From: Drechmeria coniospora
Lineage: Eukaryota > Ascomycota > Sordariomycetes > Hypocreales > Ophiocordycipitaceae
Direction: 5' to 3'
DNA length: 64,000 nt
NCBI RefSeq assembly: GCF_001625195.1
Contig: NC_054389.1
Coordinates: 9,110,520 to 9,174,519 of the forward strand
Shown: positions 10,725 through 23,400 of the stretch, piece by piece
Layout of the letters: each line of letters starts with the position of its first letter
How positions within the stretch are numbered: position 1 is the stretch's first letter
The notes under the pieces: generated by a model
What the model was told of the DNA's origin: nothing
The model's database searches: none
The model's input: only the letters and a program-made list of their open reading frames with translations
Translations under genes and position numbers: made by a program

Positions 10725-13700
10725 TTACACCCAGCGCGGCTCGCTGGCGTCCGTGGAACTGTTGGTAAGCTGTGTTGGATTCAAGCTAACCGGTGCCATT
10801 TGGGTAAAGGGAGGCTGCTGAGAGTGACCCTGTTGGACGACAAGCTGCTGCTGCTGAGTAGTAGGACCGGGCCCGGGTGGCGAGGGGGTAGCCCCCAATC
10901 CGTTACTGGGATATGTCTGCATATTGTGGCGCACGTTCTGGTTGCCTGCTCCTGGCATTCCCCCGTTCGCGTTGTTCTGCAGTATCGACGCATTGGGGGC
11001 TATGCCTCGAGCTTGGCTGGGCCGGATGGGAATCTGCCCCTGAGTGTTGTCCGCAGGGGTTGCCTGGCCGCTTGAGGCAGCGCTACCTCGATTGTCGTAC
11101 ATGGAAATCTTGGCTTGGATGCGTCGTCCGTACGGAGTGTTGCGGATCTGCGGCAGGAGGGGACGGATCGACTCGACCAGGCGATACTTTTCGTGCGGGG
11201 TGGCGAACTCGAGAGCAGTCTGGATGACGTAGTTGCCAAAGGAATCGCGCAGGTGACGTTCAATCTCCTGGGGAGCCAGCAGCTCTTCCACGATCATGTC
11301 CTTGGACTCCGGGCCAGCGCAGCGCAAGCACTTTTCAATGACATTGGAGCTGAATTTGTGGCGGGACAGTTGACCGACGCAGCCCTTAAACGACTGCACA
11401 ACGGGATCGGTGAAGGTCGGCTCGTTCAAGTCGATTATGTACTGGACGACGTAGTTCCCGAAGGGGTCCTGGACGAGCACTCGAGCATGGGCCGTAATGC
11501 GCTCGACGAGCCACAGCTTCTGGTGGCCAGTCGCGTGGTCGATGCATCGTTGGAGGACGCAGCAGCCGTGTCGGTGAGTGCCCACGTCGACGCAGTGATT
11601 GCCAACGGCGTCAAAGATGAACTGGGCATCGGTCGGCGTGAGCTTGTTGAGGCACTTCTGGATCACGTGGTTGCCGTTGAGGTCTTGGATGAGCTCAACA
11701 ACTCGGAAGCGGAGAGCCTCGATGATGAGCCTAACTTGCTGACCCGTGTTGACGAATTCGATCATCTTCTGCAGCGCCCTGGTTCCGTGCTGGTTGAGGG
11801 CAATCCGGACCATATCCTGGGACGCATTTTGGATCAAGACAGTTCGCTCATCGTCATTGCAAAACTCGAGGAGCTTTTGGCACAAATAATTACCAAACGG
11901 ATCCATCATAAGCTCCATGACATGCTGATTGGTCTCCTGCCAGATCATGTTGACTTGGTCAGGCGATCGCTCCTCAAGCTTCTTCTGAAGATAGCGGCAG
12001 CCGTGTTGGTCCTTGCAGAGCTCATAAATTTGGCCACGGAATGACTCCAAGGGCATGTTGTGATAGCGGGACATGGCTAGGGAAGGTTCAGGTTAGTTTT
12101 CGGCAAGCACCAATCAGGGATGTGAACAGAGCGAGGCGAACCTTCATTATCCAACTGGCGACGATGCTGAATCACGCGGGCCTGGCTGTCACGGGCCTGA
12201 CCACCCTGGCCGCTGTACGGCATCGAGCCATATCCGGTGTAGTTTTGAGGGGGGTACATGTTGCCGCCATTGACACCGTTGATGTTCATCTGCTGCATAC
12301 CGGCAGCGAGGAGGGGAATTCCGAAGCTGCTCGCCCCGTTTGTTCCCGTCGCGGCATAGCCATTGGCGGGGTAGTAGCCATGAAACTGGTTCACGGAAGC
12401 CGAGTTCGTTGGCGAAGGCACACTTGCCGGTAGAGTCATGGGAGCAGCGGTCGTGATGCTGGGGCCAAACGGTGCGGCGCTGGCCTGAAGGGCTGACTGG
12501 ATGGACGGGTAGGCGTTTCCTTGGTGGTCACGGCCTCCATTGATGCCATTGTCGTTGGACAAGTCGCGGCTGTGGCCTCGGGCTGCCACGGCGCCGGCAG
12601 GAATGCGGCCAATGCTGGCGTTGTGATTATGGAAATGCTGCTGGGCATGATTGTTCGCATTAGAAGCCATCATCGACGCGCCCGGCTGGTTCTTCGTCGC
12701 AGCCGCATCGTTAGTGGAGGCGGAGGCGCTCTGCAGTCGAGGCGGAGTCGTCGTCATATTGTGGTTGTTCTGGGTGCTCATCAAATTGGCGCTCGCGTCT
12801 GCTACGTTCTCCGAGATGTATTTCAGATCCAGAGAGTGGCGGAGCGACGCGGGTCGGCTGCTAATGCCGGAAATATCCCCAGCCTGAGCCGAGGAAGAGA
12901 CGTTGATTGAAGATAGGCTCTGTTGCGTCCGACAATAGTCAGCACGATTCCGATCGTTGGCCTCGAGCGTGGGGAAAGGGGATGACAGGGTTGGAGGATC
13001 ACGCGCGGCAAGAATGAAGCTGAAGCCGGCGACTGAATAGAAAAGGATGATGACAAAGTAAAAGCAAAGCAAAGGCTGCCACGGATGATATACAAGGCAA
13101 TGAATGAATCCTGTCGGCGAACAACTAGGACCGCGCATGGGGAAGTGTGAATATGGTGAGCGCGAAAGGGGGATGAGGAAAATAGAGAGGGTTGGAGCGG
13201 GGAGAAAAATTCGATTCGGGGGAAGCCAGTAGCGGTGTTGCCTTGTGCCCTGGGCGTGTGGCAACTCATGTATGCATCTACCAACTGGACAGAGAACACG
13301 GAACGAAAGGTGGAAGCAGCAGAGGCGTTGCCAGAGCACCCACAGACTCGGCCATTGCACGCCGTTCCAAGCATGATATTGGGTAAAGGAGGCGAACGCT
13401 ACTGAGAATAAGAGGGTTATATCATACCATCGGGTCTTCTCGTCTCACAAGAGTGGGGAAGTTATCGTCGAGTATCTGCCCTCGGTGCACGTTGTTTGGT
13501 TCATCGTCGCCGAAGAGAAAGCGCGTCGTGTTGGTTTGATCGAGATTCATGTCGTACAAACCAGTCCGCGTTTTAGTCACGGGCATCGAATAACGGTGCA
13601 GGCTATGGTTAATGGCAATGTCAGTCAGCCAGGGGGGGCTCAATACCGAGATGTGCGAAGAATGCAAATGCAGCCGAGCTCTAGCACAGACAAGTGGTGG

Positions 13701-15395
13701 GAAATTCGACCCGATTCAGAGAACACGATTCGGGCGAGACCCAATGCGCTTACAAGCTTGCGAAGTTCTGTTCACAAGGGTGAAGCAGGCTGCAACAGGT
13801 GCGAGGGCTGGGCATATATAGTGAACGGTGCGCGAGAGTCGACGAGAGGTAGGGGAGGGAGTAGGCAGGAGGGCAGAGAGGAACTAGGGTCGAGGATCAT
13901 GGAGGTGAAACGAATAGCACCGTTCAAGGCGAGGCGGGCGTATTGAGACGAGCACAATAGCGGCGGAAAATCAAGCGATGTGCGAAGAAAATGCAGTCTC
14001 TCAAGCATTGTTGTTCCGGCCAAGGCTGCGCCCTCACTCCTCATAAGGCTGCTCGCCCAAGATGGTGGCAAGATAAGTGGTGAATGAGAGTAGGTATTGG
14101 CGCTGGGTGCTGCCGTGGAGTTGCCGAATACTCGACCAACAAAAAAGAGAAGATTGACTAGTGGAGGGGATGAGGGTTGATGTGGTGGCATCTCGCTTTT
14201 CCAACGCTGTTCAACCACTTGATTGAGACTTGGAAATCGACCCGTACTCCGCCATAGTCATAGCGAGACTCAGCAGCCCTTGCGCTCTCCCCACATTTTG
14301 ATGACGAGGATAAAGGGAAAAGTCCATGGTAAGGAACATCAGCGCTTGCAGTCATCGCTCGAGGCCAAGCACCAGAGTCGAATACAGGCAGGTGCGCTGT
14401 TCGGTGCTTCGAAGAACTGACAGCAATGCAGGATGGATCGAAAGCGGCAGCAAAAAGGACAACGGAATATATACGTACGCGTTGGTCGACCTATGACTAG
14501 TAGGATCCTGGCGAACGGCCGCTTCCTTTTCTTCGTCATCGCTATTCCGGCGTGTGGCCGGGACGGAGCGAGAGGGTAATAGCTCATCAAACCCGTATCG
14601 ATGCTGAACCAAGCCGGAGGGCGGAGAGTTGAGCTGGGAGCCGGACCGAGCCGGTCTGTTCAACAAGCCGGGGGGTGAGGCTAGGCTCGAAGTTGAGTAG
14701 CGGTTGGGACGCGAGAACATCGAGGGAAAGCCTGAGTTGTCGCGATATTCGGGGGGCGTCGTCGGCTCCGACTGATGACCAGCAATTCGGCCCATCTCTT
14801 CCTCCATCTGAGCCAGCTCGAGTGCTTCCTTTCGCTGCTGCTGATCCAACCGCTGCATCTCAAGCTCGAAGTGCCGGCGCTGCTCCCGAATTCTCTCATA
14901 CTCTATCTTTTTTTGCTCTATCTGGAGTGTTCATCAGCCCATGTCCCCTACAAGACGACGAATGGATGGATGGGTATCGGGGAGGGGTGGCAGAGGAGAT
15001 GCCTGGTAGAGCAGGTGCCTCGAAGTCTCGATCGGTATTCGAGTCCGAATCGGTGCGCAAGCGACGTACCAACTGGACTTTGTGCATCGCCTATTGCTTG
15101 CGCTGTCAGTGTACGCTTCGAGGACAGAGGACGAGGCTCGAGAAGGGAGGGACGGGCAAGGGCCATGACTGACGTTATACTCCTGGGCCGTTGGCGATGC
15201 CATGGAGACCGACGTCACGGAAGTCAGGGTTGGGACACGGCCCGATTCGGCGGTGAAGCGTCGAGGCATGTGTGAACGCAGGTCGCCGGTCGTTTGTTGA
15301 GGCAGCCGATGGCCATTGCGGGGAGGTGAGACGAAGGAGGTCATGGGCGTCTCGTTCCGTGGTGAATGCTGGGATCGGAAGCGCAGCTCGTCCAT
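10725..15395 (-). CDS. Pumilio/Puf3-type sequence-specific RNA-binding protein
   Basis: Post-transcriptional regulator that binds UGUA-type elements in mRNA 3' ends. Six exons on the minus strand: 15395-15174, 15090-15070 (a 21-nt microexon), 14921-14479, 13602-13428, 12919-12142 and 12076-10725, total 2991 nt, 996 aa. All junctions are GT-AG and the phases match; introns are 83, 148, 876, 508 and 65 nt. The first three exons build a coiled coil (KVQLIEQKKIEYERIREQRR). The middle region is Asn/Gln/Ser-rich and disordered. From about residue 560 there are eight PUF repeats; recognition helices include GNYLCQ, GTRALQ, GNHVIQ, GCCVLQ, GNYVVQ, SSNVIE and GNYVIQ. An SNxxE-type seventh repeat is typical of Pumilio/Puf3 proteins that read UGUA. 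The Q-rich tail ends SEPRWV. The 508-nt intron might hide another small exon, so the middle of the model is the least certain part. Confidence 0.92.
13814..13820 (-). promoter_or_regulatory. Possible TATA box inside Puf intron 3
   Basis: On the minus strand the intron contains CACTATATATGCC, about 210 nt before the acceptor at 13603. Between this element and the acceptor the minus strand has no ATG, so a transcript starting here would first meet the in-frame Met of exon 4 (RYSMPVTK). This would give an isoform lacking the N-terminal coiled coil. Inference only. Confidence 0.3.
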
Positions 15396-17247
15396 GATAA
15401 CGGTGAACGTGAGGAGGAGGGCTGGGGAGGAGGGCTGGGGAGGAAGACTGAGGAGGAACGGGGTGGAGGGGGCAGGACGACGACGAGGACGACGACGAGG
15501 AAGGGCGGGTGAGGTTTGAATGGGTGATGATGGAGTGGGGGACAAGACTCGTACACGCCGAATTGACTCCGCGGCTCCGTGGCTCCGTCGTTCCGTCTAC
15601 TCGTATGTCGCTGCCGGCGTGGAAGACGGCAAGACGAGTCGACAAACGTCGCAGGACGACGAATAGACGGCAGAGGAAGTGGAAGAAGGATAACGACCAA
15701 CGGAAGTGCTGCTGGGAGGCGGGGTGAAGGGCAGGGCTGGACGTGTCCGTGGACGTACCGTGTAGACGTGGACGTGGATGGGGTTGCGGTCTGTGTGGAC
15801 GGCGGACAAGGGTCTCTGGTCAAGCCAAACAGGGCCGTGAGGGCTCTGTTTCCAGGGGTGCGTCCAGTGTGTGTCCCGGTGTCAGCGCTCACTGTCTCGC
15901 AGGGCCGTTGCCAAGCTAGGCAAGGAGCACAGGAGGGTTGGTGGTTGGGATTGGTGTCGGGTGGCACCGTGGGTGGGTCCTTGTGCGAATACAATTGGTA
16001 CAGTGTTACTGGAAGAATACACCGTACTTGTACTCCGTACTCCGTACAAGTACAGTCAGTATTAGTTGCAGGCACGGACACTGTGACCGACTCACCCATA
16101 GTAGAGTGCAGGAGGAGTATTATTACTTGTAAGTACTTGTACGGAGTACAGTATACGGTTAGTTCTTACAACTAGGTGCACATCTACTATACGTGGAGAA
16201 CTTTGGCACTAGTGATTTGTGTGGGAATCTGGTACCTGAGCAACGAGTGGTCCCGACAATAATACCAGCTAAACTCAGGTACCTCCGTAGTGGCAGGCAA
16301 CCGCCAGGGCAGCATAAGGTACAATGTATTAGTACCTCACTCTTGCATTTTGCAGTGCTGAGCAGTAGGTCGGCAATTGGAGCCCGAGAATCAGGATCAG
16401 GACAACCGACGTCTCCTGCGATTTGCCTGTATCTTGTATGTATTGGAAGAGTTTGCGATTTCATGGCCAGAGTCTTGATGCACTGCACTTCTACACTTCG
16501 ATGGCTGAGATGGGATGCAGTCTTCCGGCGAGGATCGAGGTGGATCTGTTTTGTTGGGAGGCTGGTGGAGGAGCAAGGGGTGCTCCGGACAACCAGGAGG
16601 AGAGATGGTATCGACAGCATTGTTCTTGTCTAGGAATCGACGAGCGAAGGCAACGAGTCCTAGAAAAATCGAGACGGTGCCAACAGAGCACGATGCGACA
16701 TGGCCATCAGAGGGTGTTGTTGACGAAAAATTCGGGATGGGCGCCAAATACAGCGACGCGGACGCAGATGGGCCTGGCTTGCAGGTAGGTAGACGATAAT
16801 CTTGATCCTAGGTCAGCGTCAGGGTTGCCGTTCGCATGAGTCACCCCATGGTAGACTCGGTAATTGATGTCATGTCTTGTGTGGACGGCAACGTGCAGCC
16901 TTCGCTGCTGGTCAGATATGCTTCCATCAGACATAATTACAGCAGGCCCGTCCAAGTTGAACGTACGGAGTAGGTCAATCAGTATTCCGGGCTGCAACAC
17001 CAAGATGGAGTACGAACTGCATTCCATTTAGGTGGTACCTACCTAGGTAGGATAGGCGGCAAAGCAGGTATCAGGTAGGTACGTACGGCCAGGCAATCGG
17101 GTGGCGGAAAAAGAGTGAGGGCGAAGCGGTCCGCTCTATGCAGGGGGATGCACTTTCGTGCGTACGAGTCGGAGGCAGGCCCAGTCAGAGGCGATACTCC
17201 GCACCGGACGGCAGCGATAGACGCCGCACGCGATTCTCGGCCATCAA

Positions 17248-17400
17248 ATGAACGACAAGTTCCAGTTCGAAGCCCCCGGCTGTCCCCCGATGTCTCAGCC
17301 TCCCGGACAGTGGCTCAAGGTCAATGGACCCGATCCGAGCCGCGACGTTCATGTTCCTCATACCGAATACGAGTTATCCATATGTGTGGATTCCTTGTGA
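17248..17400 (+). CDS. Short ORF of 50 codons, doubtful
   Basis: ATG-to-TGA frame encoding a hydrophilic peptide beginning MNDKFQFEAPGCPPMSQPPG and containing WLKVNGPDPSRDVHVPHTEY. Composition and codon usage look more protein-like than the surrounding frames, but it is short, has no recognised domain and no clear splice partner. It could be a first exon, a microprotein or chance. Confidence 0.18.
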   Translation: MNDKFQFEAPGCPPMSQPPGQWLKVNGPDPSRDVHVPHTEYELSICVDSL

Positions 17401-18867
17401 CCGAGTGGTCACGCCAATCTCCTCCGACATTGTGTGGCCGGCGGGGATCCAAAGCACTCGAGCTTGCTTCCTTGATGGAGCACACGTATTCATCGATCGC
17501 AATGGTACTCGTACATACCCGAACCAGAGGTGCCACTGAAGGACAGGGCCTGGCAACGGCAATTCCCTGGTGTTCCACGCCCAAGTATGCAATAAGCCGA
17601 CCCCAGAGGCTGCGGTGGTCATCCAGGGGTATCGCCTTCACCGTCGACATAAGCATCATCATTCCGTATGGCTCGGTGTTGTCGTTGTCGTTGGGATGTC
17701 TACATGCGGTGTGCTGGGTTTCCTGGAGATGTCCCATGCCAATGTCAACTTCGCGCACGGATGCAGAGAAGCCTCTAGCAATACGTCTCTACGAGATTGC
17801 TTGGACAATACACTTGGGCACTGTCCGAGGTGTGCAAGGTACCTGGTAGGTGTATGGTATGACGAGTCGCATGCCATCCTGCTTGCACCATCCAGCCTCG
17901 GTACGTACGAGGAAGCTACCCAAGCAAGGCAGGGTTTTTCATCACCATTCGGTTCCAACCTACTCCAGCTTGCAGTCAAACCCGCTCGCAGCAAACCCCG
18001 CAGCCGGGACGAAGCGGCTCTACCTCCCTCGCTGAAAGGTTGCCTTGCCGATTTCCATTTGGCAACCTTTCTTTTTCTTTTCCAGAACCAACTACGGAGA
18101 ATTGACCTGAAGATCACGTACTCGCAGTATTAGCCTCCTGGCAAGTTCGAGCCGGAACTTGTCACAATACGGGGCCAGCCGACGCCTCGAGGAGAGCGCC
18201 ACCCTGCTCACCGACTCTTGCGTGGTGTCGATGGATGTGCAGGAGGCGTTGGATCTGGCAGGCGTCATGTCATGTGGGGTGGTGTATCCGTACTGCGTAC
18301 CCCCATACCCTCGGGCCACAAGTAAGTACATGGCAAGGATAATACTGTAAGTACTTCCAAGTACAACTCCTGCAAGTATTATTATTACTTTAGTTGTAAG
18401 AACAAGTATTTATTAATACTCGCATGTAAGTAAGTAATTAATACTTGTGCAATTCCCACGCACCGCTCGAACCCGCGAACTACCTAACCGAACTGGGATT
18501 AGCAGGGTGGTATTCACATTCGCAGCGGTCGGCTAGAAGCCCATGCTGCTGCTTGCCGCCCCGCAGGTTCAGCGCAGCCTTACGAGATCTACAGTGCAAT
18601 TGCTGTATACCGCCACCTTGTAATATGAACGGAGTATGAGTTCAAAGGGAGACTCTAAGTCGTATCCTTTCCGTATCGGTACGGGCACGTGCAAGTGAAT
18701 TGATACCTGATTGACACCCAACAGTGGTTCATGCTCGTACATGTACTTGCGCTCATCCATGTACACCGCCATGAGAGGCCACGAGACGTCCCTCGACCAT
18801 GGATGTACACCAAAGTACGTGCAGGAGGATGTCAGTACACCCACCTATGTACAGAGTGGCTGTACAC

Positions 18868-18883
18868 TACGGAGTACTCCGTA
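18868..18883. repeat. Perfect 16-nt palindrome TACGGAGTACTCCGTA
   Basis: One of several perfect inverted repeats built from TACGGAGTA and TACTCCGTA. An identical copy is at 37178-37193. The core is CGG-N6-CCG. Confidence 0.85.
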
Positions 18884-20419
18884 CATATTAAAGCACTGTA
18901 CTTAGGTAAGGGTATGCAAGGGGGGAGGCTTCACCATTATTAGTCGATTGGCGAGGATGACTGCAAAATATGCGAAGTGAAATTGCCTTCCAAGTGACGC
19001 GGCATCTTTCTCGGTCTTTGTTTTACTTGTTTTACACGTATGATCGGTTCGTGACGCTTCTCAGGTAGCTTGATAGATGGCATGTCGTGGAACCAATCCA
19101 TCCCTCCTGGTCGTCCCTCCACCTGGCAGCCGAAAGTACAGTGCGAGTATTACTGTACGGAGTGATACTTGTTGTACTTAAGCAAGTCGTACTCCAGGCA
19201 AGTACAGATACTGCATCAAGAGACTTCCGGAAGTCTTGCAGTGGGGTTTCTGATTACCCACCAAAACTGCATCTCGTCCAAAAATCCTGCACCACCAATC
19301 TCTCGTCCGCCCTGTGATGAAACCTACCACAGCATCGACTCGGAATGTATCTCGTTGCTGGCTACTTCGAATTTCTACTATCGGTCTTCGAGAGGATTCC
19401 TTTTACACTACCGCCACAATGCTGAGTTGAGGTGGTGCGGTTTATCAGCTAGGGCCCGATGCCCGCACTCCGAACCAGAGTGTGGAGGGTGGAGGATGGG
19501 TTGCTTGATGATACGTCGCGCATTCTGCAAGGCAGTGTCGTCCGTTGACTCATGAATGCCATGTGTCGTTGACACATGCTCATAAGATATTCTGCCCTAT
19601 TGACCTCTTTTCTCGGAACGAGACAGGTTGCGTAGTAGAGCCAGTGGAGAACGTTGTGTAATATGCTCTGCTGCGTCAAGTGAGCATTGCTAACGATGAC
19701 GGAAGGCAACCGGCAGACAGACTCAACCACAGTCGATTAATTGACATCAATTGAACAGGATATTCCATTTGTCTCCTTCCCGTCGTACGATTATATATCT
19801 TGATCCTGCTAGGAGGACGCGACGAGATGAATGATGTCCAATACTCAACGCTGGCGATATTGGATACCCTAGACATCTCATTCTACATAAGGACTTGGCG
19901 TTGCGAGAAGCTCAATCGCAGCGATGAACTACATGCGCTGTTGGCGAACGGTTCGGAGGAAAGGGTCAGAGACTGCTGCGAGAAACCAGTATCTATGCCC
20001 AGTAAATCCCTCTAGTACGTATTTTTCATCATTCGAGTTGCCTCTTGTAAAAAAAAGTGCCATATAATCATACATACGGAGCGCATATTTGAATTACTGT
20101 ACATGACATGTACAGTACAAGGAGGGTAGCAAGACACGGGCAGGTAATAATTACTAGGTATTGATACGGATCCAATCCCCTTGAATGTACGTAGTAATAC
20201 ATGTAAAGTTAGTGTGCACCCCGCTGTAGGTGCACTGTATTAGGGAATACACAATCGTGACCGAACCTGCCCAGGCTCCTTGCTTGCTTGTTTGGGCCAC
20301 TACCGTCATCGCGGGGCGGATTTTTTTCGCCAACTCTGCGAGCCTCTTCGTGAATTAATACCACGCCGCGACTTTGTCCATTTGCCTACATACCATCATC
20401 ACCTCGCTGCGGCGCATTC

Positions 20420-20434
20420 ATGCCTATGAGGTGA
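20420..20434 (+). promoter_or_regulatory. Four-codon upstream ORF in the RPC2 leader
   Basis: ATG CCT ATG AGG TGA ends 8 nt before the chosen RPC2 start codon at 20443. If the transcript begins upstream of 20420, scanning ribosomes meet this minimal uORF first, and the distance to the main ATG is very short for reinitiation. Confidence 0.45.
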
Positions 20435-20442
20435 ACCCTACG

Positions 20443-23400
20443 ATGCCGCCCATAGACGATGGCTTCGAGGCCCTATTGGAGCCTTTCTATAACGGCAAGA
20501 AGCTCACGGATCCCGTCTCGACCAAGGAAGACAAGTTCCAGCTTCTCCCAGCATTCCTCAAAGTCAAAGGTCCGTCTCTGTCCTCTTCCCATCTCTTCCT
20601 CCCATCTCCGCCACCTCCTTCCTTGAGCGTCACCGCTGACAAATTCGGATACAGGACTCGTAAAGCAGTGCGTTGGCCCGTCGCCTCGCCGAAGGAGACC
20701 CCGATCGGCCTGCTAACCGGCGTCTCCAGGCACATCGACTCGTACAACTTTTTTGTTGAGCACGAGATCAAAGACATCGTCCGCGCCAACCGCACCATTC
20801 GAAGTGACGTAGACAGCAACTTCTGGCTTGAGTACGTTGGCACCCACCCGAGGGAAAGGGGGGAGAGTTGACGGCTGTCTGACGGACGAACCTTGTGCAG
20901 AATTACCGACATCCGCGTCGACCGCCCGCGCCGGCAGGACTACAAAGATGCCCAGTCACGCAGCGAGGTGACACCTATGGAGTGTCGCCTTCGCGACATG
21001 ACCTACGCTGCTCCCATTCTCGTTGACATTGCCTATATTCGAGACAAGCAAAAAATTGTTCGGAAGAACGTCCCTCTCGGCCGCATGCCTGTCATGCTCA
21101 AGAGCTCCAAATGCCGGCTCGGCGGAGCCACCAACGCGCAGATGGAGGCCATGAACGAGTGCCCCTTGGATCCCGGCGGATATTTCATCGTGAACGGTAC
21201 CGAAAAGGTGATCCTGATCCAGGAGCAGCTCAGCAAGAATCGTGTCATCGTTGAGGCCGACGAGAAGAACAACGTCATCTCTGCATCCGTCACGAGCTCG
21301 ACGCACGAACGAAAATCCAAGACGTACGTGACAATGAAGAAGGAAAGAATCGTCCTGACACACAACGTCCTCGTCGAGGGCATCCCTATCGTCATCGTCC
21401 TCAAAGCCCTTGGCGGCCTCACCGATTACGAGATCATGCAGTTGGTCGCCGGCTCCGATGGACAATACCAAGACGATTTTCGTATCAACTTCGACGAGGC
21501 CGCGATGGCCGGCATATTCACACAGCACCAAGCCTTGGATTACATTGGCGCGAGGGTGAAGATGGGCTCGAGGCGGGCCCAGTTCGGACCCCAAGTTCGT
21601 CGGAACACCATCGAGGAAGGCCTCGACGCCTTGGCCAACCTCGTCATCGCGCACGTCCCCATCCAAGGACTCGACTTCTACCCGAAGGCCATATACGTTG
21701 CCATGATGACTCGGAGAGTTCTGATGGCGGCCCAAAATTCCAAATTGGTTGACGATCGAGACTTCGTCGGAAACAAACGACTCGAGCTCGCAGGCCAGCT
21801 TCTCTCGCTCCTGTTCGAGGACTTGTTCAAGCAGTTCATGGGCTTGGTCAAGATGTCCATCGACAAGGTTCTCAAGAAGAACAACCGTGCGGTGCCGCTG
21901 GATGCCGTGCACATGATCAGCAACCACGCCAACATCATCGGCTTGGGCATGAGCCGGGCCATCCAGACGGGCAACTGGAGTGTCAAGCGCTTCAACATGA
22001 ACCGAGCCGGCGTCACCCACGTCCTGAGCCGGCTTAGCTACATCAGCGCGCTGGGCATGATGACGAGGATAAGCAGTCAGTTCGAGAAGACGCGCAAGGT
22101 GTCGGGCCCTCGCGCCCTGCAGCCGTCCCAGTGGGGCATGCTCTGCACGTCGGATACGCCCGAGGGCGAGGCGTGCGGACTCGTCAAGAATTTGGCCCTC
22201 ATGACGCACATCACGACCAACATTGACGAGGCGCCAATCAAGCGGTGGATCTTCACCCTCGACACCGGCGTCGAACCGATCAGGAACTTCTCCGGTGCCG
22301 AGATGCATCGGCAGGGATCCTACATCGTGCACGTCAACGGCACACCCTTCGCCTTGACGCGCTACCCGAAGCGCTTTTGCGCCAAGTTCCGGGCCATGCG
22401 TCGCCAAGGCTGGATCGCACCTTTTGTCAGCATCAACATCAACTCACACTTCAACGCCGTCCACATCGCCACCGACGAGGGGCGCATCTGCCGGCCCTAC
22501 ATCATCGTCAAGAACGGGCAGCAAAAGCTCAAGGCGGAGCACCTCAGGCTCCTGCAGCTCGGCAAGGCCACCTTTGACGACTTCCTCACCCAGGGCGTTG
22601 TGGAATACCTCGACGTCAACGAGGAGAACGACGCGCTCGTCGCGCTGTACGAGGACAACCTGACGCTGAGCACGACGCATCTCGAAATCGAACCCTTCAC
22701 GATCCTCGGCGCCGTCGCCGGCCTGATCCCGTTCCCGCACCACAACCAATCGCCGAGAAACACGTACCAGTGCGCCATGGGTAAGCAGGCGATCGGAGCG
22801 ATCGCCTACAACCAGTTCAACCGCATCGACACCCTGCTATACACGCTGGTTTATCCGCAGCGGCCGATGGTCATCACCAAGACGATCGAGCTCATCAACT
22901 ACGACAAGCTTCCGGCGGGACAGAACGCGACGGTCGTCGTCATGTCTTATTCCGGCTACGACATCGAGGACGCGCTCGTGGTGAACAAGGCGTCCATCGA
23001 CCGGGGCTTCGGCCGGTGCCAGGTGTTCCGAAAGTACACGACGGAGCTGCAGAAGTACCCCAACGGCCGAAGGGAACGCGTCGGCGATCCGGTCAACGTC
23101 GAGGTCGGCGGCGCCCGGCGGCGCGACGAGAAGCACGAGGCGCTCGACGACGACGGCCTCGCCGCCGTCGGCTCGACGGTGAAGTCGGGCGACGTCATGG
23201 TGAAGAAGGAGACGCCCATCGATCTGACGACGACGGGCATCGGCATGGATCGCGGGCCGAGCGAGTACCGCAACTCGGCCGTCTCGTACCGGATCCCAGA
23301 TCCGGCGCACATCGACAAGGTGATGATCTCGCAGACGGAGAAGGACACGACGGTCATCAAGGTGCAGACGCGGCAGACGCGGCGGCCGGAGCTCGGTGAC

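Larger units (their letters stand above)
15396..20442. other. Gene-poor spacer between the Puf and RPC2 genes
   Basis: About 5 kb. The first part is the Puf promoter/leader (AG-rich on plus, pyrimidine-rich on minus). Beyond 16000 it is spacer with GTAC-centred words, including the perfect palindrome TACGGAGTACTCCGTA at 18868-18883. Several long frames (for example 17115-17849 plus and 17321-17758 minus) overlap each other on opposite strands and resemble no family. One 50-codon frame at 17248-17400 is listed separately. The RPC2 promoter ends the region. Confidence 0.55.

Noticed and set aside
16707..17027. 106-aa minus-strand ATG frame in the Puf-RPC2 spacer
   Set aside because: No recognisable domain, mixed composition, no splice partners; could not be supported.
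17115..17849. 244-aa plus frame overlapping a 145-aa minus frame
   Set aside because: Neither has family features; starts are poor and they overlap each other in spacer-type DNA.
20956..22407. 483-aa minus-strand frame antisense to RPC2
   Set aside because: Product of very high third-position GC in the real gene; no domain features.
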